Assembly (NCBI GenBank): GCA_003116975.1
Contig: BGKB01000184.1
Span: forward strand, 62,001-126,000
Source of the DNA: Aurantiochytrium sp. KH105
Lineage: Eukaryota; Sar; Bigyra; Thraustochytrida; Thraustochytriidae
Direction of reading: 5' to 3'
Length of the DNA: 64,000 bases
Within the stretch, counting starts at the first letter, position 1, and the number at the start of each line of letters is the position of its first letter. The translations under genes and the position numbers were made by a program. This document shows positions 57,903 through 64,000 of the stretch, one piece after another. The notes beneath the pieces were generated by a model, which was not told the origin of the DNA, did no database searches, and saw only the letters and a program-made list of their open reading frames with translations.

Positions 57903-58334
57903 AGCGGGTGTGCGATCGGGAGCGGCCGCAGCTCATTGGGAGCGGCCGCAGCTCATCGGGAGCGGCCGCAGCTCATCGGGAGCGCGGACGAGGGCGCGTG
58001 CGGTGCTCTCTCATGGGCTGCCATCGGGAGACGGAGGACACGCACGCAGAGGAGAGCGCTTTGCCTGGTGGGAAAGAAAGTGCTCGTCGTGAGTTGGGTG
58101 CAGTCCAGCGGGAACTCCGGCGTCAAGTTAGCAGGGAAAGATCTGGGTGATGGACGCGGCACGTGCGGTCTGCATGAATATGTGCCTACCTGAATCATGG
58201 CGTTCCAGGGCATGTATGATGGAACGATTGCGTAGGATACGCTGGTGCGGGGATATCAAGTCCAAGGCAAGGGTCGGGAAAGAAAAGAGACAAAATGCTG
58301 GCCGTCATTCTTGCGTTGCGTAGGTTCATGAAAT
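57626..58334. other. P2/P3 spacer with microsatellite and duplicated 3' flank
   Basis: Holds the P3 promoter and the P2 3' region. In order: a GACA tract, three 20-bp units GGGAGCGGCCGCAGCTCATC (57918-57977), then the shared duplicated segment from 57971. No gene. Confidence 0.55.
57833..57901. repeat. (GACA)17 microsatellite
   Basis: Uninterrupted GACA units, about 69 bp. Sits directly before three 20-bp NotI-site-containing repeats and the edge of the segmental duplication. Confidence 0.97.
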
Positions 58335-58803
58335 TTATTCGAAAAAGCGCTGCAAGCCTTTATAGGTCTTCTGCTGAGATGCTCGGCGAACCTCTTGCAA
58401 TACTTCCTCTTTTTTTTGGACTTTGTTCTGAGCAGCTCTTTCCATTGCAGCAATGGCCTCCCAAGTGCTCTTCGCTCTTGCGAGCTTTTCCTCGAGGCAC
58501 TTGCATTGCTGATTATGAGATTCGAGTTCGGCACGCAAGCGTTCCAAGTTCACCTTCGCAGCTTTCAGCTCTTTTTTCTTTTCGCGGATTTTTTGGAACT
58601 CACATTTCACTAGCTGCAGCACTCTGGTCTGTCCTTCGTCCTCCTCGTCGTCCTCCTCGTCGTCCTCCTCTTGGAGTGACGAACTCTTGCTCCTTTCGAC
58701 GAGTCGGCTGTTTGATGCAGCATCAGGAGCCTCCTGGCGTCGTGAAATCGAAGCTGTCCCGGAAAAGCTTGGGGATGTCGTTGAAACAAAGAGAAGATGT
58801 CTC
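57971..58803. repeat. segmental duplication, copy 1 (P2 3' end)
   Basis: 833 bp matching 60268-61108. I count about 16 substitutions and one 8-nt indel, so about 98% identity. It covers about 156 codons of the P2 C-terminus, the stop and about 360 bp of 3' flank. Homology stops abruptly within the coding region at 58803 (after GAAGATGTCTC). Confidence 0.92.
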
Positions 58804-59852
58804 GAAGTGTTCGCGTCGCGCGAAGGTACGCTTGTTGAGGTCGAGCCAGATTGACCAGACGCCTTCAGTGTTTCCATCGAGGAACTACTTGAAGACGCTT
58901 TTCTTTCGGGGCTTGCCCAGCCCTGAAGCGTTCGCGCTGCTACATCGCTGGTCTTGACATAAAAACTCATACTCAAAGTGTTCCCACCGGCCAGATCGAG
59001 CTTGCCCTTTGTGATGCGAAAATTTGGCGGATATCTCATTTTCTTGATGGCGTCATTCAAGACCTGCTTAATGCTGGCGCCAGTCCACATACCATGATTC
59101 CCCGCGAGGCAGCGGAAAGCTTGGACGATGAGCTCAAAGGAAACGCCGTGGGCATCGAAAATCGACGGGGGAATGCGTTCCCCGTTCAGCTCGAGTATCC
59201 ACTTTTTTCTCACCAACGCTGTTGGAGTTTGCGAAGATGCCGCTTCGCGATTCTTTAAACGCACATGCATCAACTTCTCTTTTTCCATGTACTTGTCGAG
59301 GGAACTCAGGAACCTCTTGAGATCTCGCAGCGACTGCTCGGGTGTACGCGAGTTGGCATTTGCCGAATTTTTCTTTTGAGCTACCTCTGTGCATTGTCCG
59401 CTTGAGCCGCTCGCATCAGCTTTGCTTGTTATTTGCCGCTTCTGCTTCTCCTCCAGCGCCGTTGCAGTCTGGCGGAATCCTTTTGCTTTCTCAGATCTTA
59501 CGCGCTCGGGTGTGCCTTTCCCGATATTTGCACGCTGAAAACACTTCGAGACATCAATTCGGACGTCTTCGTCTCGAGGGTTCTCTCCGATGGTGCTCTC
59601 GTTCTCCCTGCGAAGACGCTTTGGGGCTTGCTGACCTTCGCCAGGTCCAGCGGCTTCAGAGTCGTCATCGTTGTTTGCGTCTCTCCCGCCTCTCTTGAGC
59701 TGATCTCTCGGTCTGCTCTCTGTATCCACGGTCTCTGTCGAGCTTTCGTAGTTCTCGCCGTTATCCTGCGTAGCATCATTTGCGACGTCGTCGTTTCCGT
59801 CGCCGGTGGCGACGCTCGCCACCTCGTCGACCTCGTCTGCGAGCCCCGCCAT
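58335..59852 (-). CDS. acidic / globular / coiled-coil family protein, member P2
   Basis: 505 residues starting MAGLADEVDEVASVATG. The N-terminal 150 residues are Asp/Glu/Asn/Thr-rich with a basic cluster (APKRLRREN). A helical stretch (RDLKRFLSSLDKYMEKEKLM) precedes the domain at about 215-305 (KKWILELNGERIPPSIFDAH, VSFELIVQAFRCLAGN, FRITKGKLDLAGGNTLSMSF). The domain is the most divergent of the family: L-N-D-A-I replaces W-N-x-A-L. The Ser-rich linker and Glu/Asp patch lead to the coiled coil (FQKIREKKKELKAAKVNLER). The last 155 residues are almost identical to those of the gene at 60640, while the rest is not. Function unknown. Confidence 0.75.
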   Translation of the reverse strand: MAGLADEVDEVASVATGDGNDDVANDATQDNGENYESSTETVDTESRPRDQLKRGGRDANNDDDSEAAGPGEGQQAPKRLRRENESTIGENPRDEDVRIDVSKCFQRANIGKGTPERVRSEKAKGFRQTATALEEKQKRQITSKADASGSSGQCTEVAQKKNSANANSRTPEQSLRDLKRFLSSLDKYMEKEKLMHVRLKNREAASSQTPTALVRKKWILELNGERIPPSIFDAHGVSFELIVQAFRCLAGNHGMWTGASIKQVLNDAIKKMRYPPNFRITKGKLDLAGGNTLSMSFYVKTSDVAARTLQGWASPERKASSSSSSMETLKASGQSGSTSTSVPSRDANTSRHLLFVSTTSPSFSGTASISRRQEAPDAASNSRLVERSKSSSLQEEDDEEDDEEDEGQTRVLQLVKCEFQKIREKKKELKAAKVNLERLRAELESHNQQCKCLEEKLARAKSTWEAIAAMERAAQNKVQKKEEVLQEVRRASQQKTYKGLQRFFE

Positions 59853-60639
59853 CGCGCTTGCCGCTCGCTGGCTGACTATCCTCCCTGCAAGCCGCGACGC
59901 ACGCGAGCGCGGGTGCTCTCCGCTTCGACTCGCCTCGCCTCGCTTCGCGCCTCCGTGCAGACTTCGCCGGGCCAGGCTCGTCGTCCTCCTCGCTTCGATC
60001 GCGGTCTGTTGCTCCTGCCGCGAGAGCGCGGCTCGTTCTCGTGAGAGCGCCCTGAGAGCGAGGGTACAAAGTCAATCGGTCTCCAAGGAGGAGAACGGGA
60101 CTCGCGCGCATGGCGACGACTGGGACGTTATGGAGGCGGTGGGGGGCGCCATGCATCAATGATGAGCAGGGGCACGCACGTGGGTTGTGGTTCTGGCGGG
60201 GCGTTGACAGTGACTTGGTTGAATCGCAGCAAAAGGGATCTGGCATGCCATTCGATGCGCGGCCGGCGCTCATCGGGAGCGCGGACGAGGGCGCGTGCGG
60301 TGCTCTCTCATGGGCTGCCATCGGGAGACGGAGGCCACGCACGCAGAGGAGAGCGCTTTGCCTGGTGGGAAAGAAAGTGCTCGTCGTGAGTTGGGTGCAG
60401 TCCAGCGGGAACTCCGGCGTCAAGTTAGCAGGGAAAGATCTGGGTGATGGACGCGGCACGTGCGATCTGCATGAACATGTGCCTACTTGAATCATGGCGT
60501 TTGTTGGCTGCAGGGCATGTATGATGGAACGATTGCGTAGGATACGCTGGTGCGTAGATATCAAGTCCAAGGCAAGGGTCGGGAAAGAAAAAAGACAAAA
60601 TGCTGGCCGTCATTCTTGCGTTGCGTAGGTTCATGAAAT
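59853..60639. other. P2 promoter and P4 3' region
   Basis: From P2 start to P4 stop. The right part (60268 on) is duplicated sequence. A continuous minus frame at about 59776-60570 reads through but crosses duplicated non-coding DNA and P2's start, so I treat it as chance. Confidence 0.5.
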
Positions 60640-61108
60640 TCATTCGAATAAGCGCTGCAAGCCTTTATAGGTCTTCTGCTGAGATGCTCGGCGAACCTCT
60701 TGCAATACTTCCTGTTTTTTTTGGACTTTGTTCTGAGCAGCTCTTTCCTTTGCAGCAATGGCCTCCCGAGTGCTCTTCGCTCTTGCGAGCTTTTCCTCGA
60801 GGCACTTGCATTGCTGATTATGAGATTCGAGTTCGGCACGCAAGCGTTCCAAGTTCACCTTCGCAGCTTTCAGCTCTTTTTTCTTTTCGCGGATTTTTTG
60901 GAACTCACATTTCACTAGCTGCAGCACTCTAGTCTGTCCTTCGTCCTCCTCGTCGTCCTCCTCGTCGTCCTCCTCTTGGAGTGACGAACTCTTGCTCCTT
61001 CCGACGAGTCGGCTGTTTGATGCAGCATCAGGAGCCTCCTGGCGTCGTGAAATCGAAGCTGTCCCGGAAAAGCTTGGGGATGTCGTTGAACCAAAGAGAA
61101 GATGTCTC
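60268..61108. repeat. segmental duplication, copy 2 (P4 3' end)
   Basis: 841-bp partner of 57971-58803. The only indel is 8 extra nt near 60500 (TTGTTGGCTG region). In the coding part six of seven codon differences change the amino acid, plus a TAA to TGA stop change. Confidence 0.92.
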
Positions 61109-62157
61109 TGGCGACTTACTGGCGTTTCTACGGGCGCACGAGGGTGATTTTGAGGCTCAGATGAGAGAGACACCAAACTGGCTCGGTTGCTTGATGGAGT
61201 AGTTGTGTGGATGACGCGCACAACAACAAAGGACGTAACCTTGGTAATCTTCTTCTTCTTCCCACGCTCTTCCATTCTTGTCTCGAACTCCTCGATTCGT
61301 AAACAACTACCCTTGTTAGCGAGTGCATTGTTCCAGAGCTCAACAAAATTCTCTCCTTGGGACTCCGCGTCGTCGATGTAATCGCGGAATTTCTGATTGG
61401 ATATCTTCCGGCTATTCTGACGGAGTACGATGGATTCTTTCTTGTTTCCCAATGTCCGATAGAGACTCTGTCCACCTCCTCCTTTCACTGGAGGGCTCAG
61501 CTCGAATCTGGCAGAGCTGATTTCTGCCAGAACTTCTTCTTTGATGGCGCAAGCGAACTTGAAAAGAAACTTATCTCTGTCGAGTGCATCCGCGAAATCG
61601 ATGTCGTCTTCGTCTTCTTCATCAGCATCCCTGTCCGCATCTCCATCTTCGGCAGCTCCCTGACAGTGGCGCCTGAGGTCATCGCGAGCCTTAGCCCCGG
61701 CTGACACGGAGGGAGCAGAGTTTCTCTCAGCGATCTCCTCAGCCAAAGCTCCCGATCTCGCTGATGCTAATCCTTCAGAATGGCCATTTTCACTATGTTT
61801 CCACCATTCTGTCGATGATTGTTGCTCTTGCTCTACCATCATCGCTGTTTGCTTTCTTCCCTTCGTCTTCGCAGATCTTTGGCGCTTGATGGACCTCTCG
61901 TTGGTGTTTTTGTCATCCTCCGGACGATGACGCTTTACAGCATCCGCTCGGGCATCTTTGTTGCCGGCATTATCGTCTTTGTCTTCCGCTCCTCTTTTCG
62001 ACTTGTTCGTCTCATTTCGCGCGTCCACGTTGTTCACCTCGTCCACATTGTTCTGAGTCCTTGAATTTGAGGTCTCGTCATCGACATAATCCTCGCCTTC
62101 ATTCTGCGTTGGAGCCGTTGCAACCCAGTCTTCATCGGACTCGTTCTCGCTCTCCAT
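60640..62157 (-). CDS. acidic / globular / coiled-coil family protein, member P4
   Basis: 505 residues starting MESENESDEDWVATAPTQNE. Acidic, Asn/Asp-rich N-terminus with basic clusters (NERSIKRQRSAKTKGRKQ). The domain is at about 200-325: FKFACAIKEEVLAEI, GGGQSLYRTLGNKKESIVLR, NSRKISNQKFRDYI, FVELWNNALANKGSCLRIEE, VTSFVVVRV. It is clearly closest to the gene at 56498. The linker, acidic patch and coiled coil are shared with the gene at 58335. About 40 codons upstream of the ATG stay open in frame (RPRFAGRAAANRKLQEVIVE) with coding-like composition but no ATG. An AG acceptor-like TGTAG precedes them, so an upstream exon is possible. Function unknown. Confidence 0.75.
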   Translation of the reverse strand: MESENESDEDWVATAPTQNEGEDYVDDETSNSRTQNNVDEVNNVDARNETNKSKRGAEDKDDNAGNKDARADAVKRHRPEDDKNTNERSIKRQRSAKTKGRKQTAMMVEQEQQSSTEWWKHSENGHSEGLASARSGALAEEIAERNSAPSVSAGAKARDDLRRHCQGAAEDGDADRDADEEDEDDIDFADALDRDKFLFKFACAIKEEVLAEISSARFELSPPVKGGGGQSLYRTLGNKKESIVLRQNSRKISNQKFRDYIDDAESQGENFVELWNNALANKGSCLRIEEFETRMEERGKKKKITKVTSFVVVRVIHTTTPSSNRASLVSLSSEPQNHPRAPVETPVSRQRHLLFGSTTSPSFSGTASISRRQEAPDAASNSRLVGRSKSSSLQEEDDEEDDEEDEGQTRVLQLVKCEFQKIREKKKELKAAKVNLERLRAELESHNQQCKCLEEKLARAKSTREAIAAKERAAQNKVQKKQEVLQEVRRASQQKTYKGLQRLFE

Positions 62158-63172
62158 GATACTCTTGACCTCTTGGTCGTTGTCTGGGTTATCTGTCGGT
62201 CTTAAGTTCCTCCTGATTTCAACAATTACCTCTTGCAGTTTGCGATTTGCTGCCGCTCGTCCGGCGAATCTCGGTCGTCCGTTATATGCCTACATGTGTC
62301 ATGATTTTGACTTTTGTGACAGCACGGCCATGGCCTTGCTTCTGGGAAGAAAGACACTCCAGCTGCAAGGGAAAAACCACTCTCTCGTCAAATGACAGCG
62401 AGAATTCTTGACATTCACCGTGCAAGCCGACAGTTGAGAAAAAATGGATTTTTTCGCTTGACCCTCTCAATCGCAGTTGTCGTCAAAGGAAAGAGCACTC
62501 CACTTTTCCAGCTCTACTTTCATGATCACACGATCCTCCTTGGATGCCTTGCTTGGCCCATTCTCTGCTAAACCCGTGTTTATCGAATCGCAAATTTCGG
62601 TCGTCAGTCAGACGTGCCTGAAGTCGAAAACTAGCAAATTGGACAAGCAAAGCGTCCAAGGACGAAAGTGTGATCGGTGAAGTGCAACTGGGAAAGTGGA
62701 TTGCGAGTTCATTTGACGACGACTATGCTTGACAGGGTCAAGCGCAAAATCCATTTTCTCGACAAGGGCGTGCACTTCAAATATCATGATTTTGTAGCAT
62801 TCGGTTGACAATAAGAGTGACTCCTTCTTTGCAGCACGCGTCCTTGTCTTTTCGGAAGCAAGGTCGTCGACGCGCTGTCATATCAAAGGACATTTCGTGA
62901 CACAGGGAGGCAGCACAAGCCTTGTTTTCATTATTTTATTTTCGGTCACGTGAAGAAGAGAGGGGGGGGGGGGGGTCTCATTTCCCCCCCTTCCTTCACG
63001 TGCTTTTCTTCCTCTTCGTTGGACCACGCTCCCTGTCAGGAGACGTGAACAATTGGTCCAGCGGCAGGAAGCTCGAGCCGCTGCTACTCGCTTGCTTCCC
63101 ATTCACTCGAGTTGGCTGGTCCGGTCACGAAAACTCATAACCCACTTTTTATTTAGAGGAGCATCTATTTAT
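62158..63172. other. spacer between P4 and P5
   Basis: Contains the possible upstream exon of P4 (about 62158-62278), then lower-GC DNA without a supported gene. A homopolymer hairpin lies at 62947-63002. Confidence 0.45.
62947..63002. repeat. G-run/C-run inverted repeat
   Basis: CACGTGAAGAAGAGA followed by about 14 G on the left; 7-8 C followed by TTCCTTCACGTG on the right. The arms are complementary apart from small gaps, with a TCTCATTT loop. The G-run alone could form a G-quadruplex or triplex. Confidence 0.85.
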
Positions 63173-64000
63173 TTATCTTTGCTTCTGCATTTCTTCATCA
63201 GCGCGCTGACGTTTCGGAGACGCGTCCGAGGTCTCGCCGCTGTTGTCAGTGGCATCTTGTTCTTGACGAGGGCGCTTCTTATCCTCGCCGACGCGAAACA
63301 TATGCGCCCTGACATCCTCAAACTTATTCACTCTGTCTTGAAGGTACTCGATTTCAGCTTTCAAATCGCTGTTCTCTTTGCTGAGACGCTTGTTGTCGGC
63401 TTTCTCTTGGGTGACTGCAGCTTTCAAGCCGCTGACCTCGGCTTCCAGCCGGCTGACCTCAGCTTTTAATTGGGTCTCGCGCGCGTCTTTTTCATCTTGG
63501 AGATCCTTGTTCTTCTTCTCGAGTTCCGCTTTCTTGGTGCGAAGCTGTTTTATGGTGGCACAATCAATCTGCCTCTCTTGGGCAAGTTTCTCGCGCGAAG
63601 CCACAAGAGCTGACATTTCCTTCTCAAGGAACTCCATGGTTCGTCTCAAAGAGTCATTGACCGAGAAGTCTGTAGGCAGAATTCTCGCGCCGGTGAATCT
63701 TGCCGGTCCAGTTCTCCGAGCCGAAGAGCTCACGGACTCAACTTCAAAAGCAGCTGTGGCATCTGGGTCAACATTCAACGTTTCGCCGGCAGTCGTCAGA
63801 GAGTTCTCCGTGCTGGTCAAGGTGGCCTTGGTCGCTTCAGGGGTGCCGCTGGACGTCGCTGAAGATTGCGATGTGGCCGGAGGCGGCGAAGTGATCGTCG
63901 GTTGCGACGTGACAGTAGGCGTTGATGTGACGGTTGGCTGTGATGTTCCTGCAGGTTGCGTGATGCCCGCAGGCTGCGATGCAACCGTGGGCTGCGATGC
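63173..64000 (-). CDS. Ser/Thr-rich coiled-coil protein, probable family member P5, 5' end outside window
   Basis: The minus frame is open from the right edge (275 visible residues and a stop), so the true start lies beyond the window. The visible N-terminal part is a Thr/Ser/Pro/Gln linker with repeated SQPTVTS units. A helical coiled coil of about 110 residues follows, with heptads such as LRRTMEFLEKEMSALVASRE, LEKKNKDLQDEKDARETQLK and LEAEVSGLKAAVTQEKADNK. The C-terminus is polar and basic (EDKKRPRQEQDATDN, SPKRQRADEEMQKQR). Linker plus C-terminal coil, orientation and position next to P2-P4 suggest a fifth member of the same family. The globular domain would lie outside the window, so this is unproven. 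Confidence 0.65.
   Translation of the reverse strand, partial: ASQPTVASQPAGITQPAGTSQPTVTSTPTVTSQPTITSPPPATSQSSATSSGTPEATKATLTSTENSLTTAGETLNVDPDATAAFEVESVSSSARRTGPARFTGARILPTDFSVNDSLRRTMEFLEKEMSALVASREKLAQERQIDCATIKQLRTKKAELEKKNKDLQDEKDARETQLKAEVSRLEAEVSGLKAAVTQEKADNKRLSKENSDLKAEIEYLQDRVNKFEDVRAHMFRVGEDKKRPRQEQDATDNSGETSDASPKRQRADEEMQKQR

Noticed and set aside
59776-60570. Minus frame of 264 codons between P2 and P4
   Set aside because: Runs through duplicated noncoding 3' flank and the P2 start, with no ATG-led domain. Ends in an Arg/Lys string from antisense Ser/Pro codons.

Overview
The window is nuclear DNA from a compact, GC-rich, mostly intron-free eukaryote. Eukaryote-specific genes (SRP14, EMC1, an SART3-type spliceosome factor, a RhoGAP, eEFSec, mitochondrial complex I and lipid enzymes), GT-AG introns with good splice sites in two genes and the standard genetic code all support this. 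The gene mix (single-chain mitochondrial transhydrogenase, M32 carboxypeptidase, bacterial/plant-type glutamate decarboxylase, selenocysteine machinery) fits a unicellular stramenopile, perhaps a thraustochytrid/labyrinthulid. That placement is inference. I saw no virus-like element, CRISPR array, tRNA or rRNA gene.

Layout. 1-1575: 5' part of asparaginyl-tRNA synthetase with a GST-like N-terminus (minus), cut by the left edge. 3088-5040: CAMK-like kinase. 5319-5621: small membrane protein. 5848-7842: tRNA-binding domain fused to an M32 carboxypeptidase. 8090-10846: SART3-like protein. 10903-17780: coiled-coil protein, SRP14, BAR-RhoGAP protein and a two-exon NOL12/RRP17 gene. 18669-21126: mitochondrial phosphatidylserine decarboxylase and a three-exon NDUFS5 gene that appears only after splicing. 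21689-23722: PDZ plus RING/IBR-like protein. 25381-27120: tandem pair of DUF218/YdcF-like genes. 27600-33225: a decaying copy and an intact copy of a 44-residue-repeat ARM-like gene with a C-terminal membrane anchor. 33542-36064: SH3-GYF-GYF-Tubby protein. 37265-38098: multi-pass membrane protein. 40587-43580: EMC1. 44136-47291: NAD(P) transhydrogenase. 50044-51540: glutamate decarboxylase. 52190-53923: eEFSec. 54622-55629: RMDN-family TPR protein.

The least explained part is a family of nuclear-looking proteins: acidic low-complexity N-terminus, a globular domain of about 90-100 residues, a Ser/Thr-rich linker and a C-terminal coiled coil. One member lies at 38846-40081, three sit in tandem at 56498-62157, and a probable fifth (63173 to the right edge) is incomplete. 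Two neighbours share an 833/841-bp segment, about 98% identical, covering the coiled-coil end and 3' flank, while their N-terminal two thirds are unrelated. The second expanded locus is the ARM-like repeat gene with 132-bp near-identical repeats beside its broken relative.

Most genes are separate housekeeping units rather than a pathway cluster. Mitochondrial functions recur (PSD, NDUFS5, NNT, RMDN), as do ER functions (SRP14, EMC1). Intergenic regions are rich in simple repeats.
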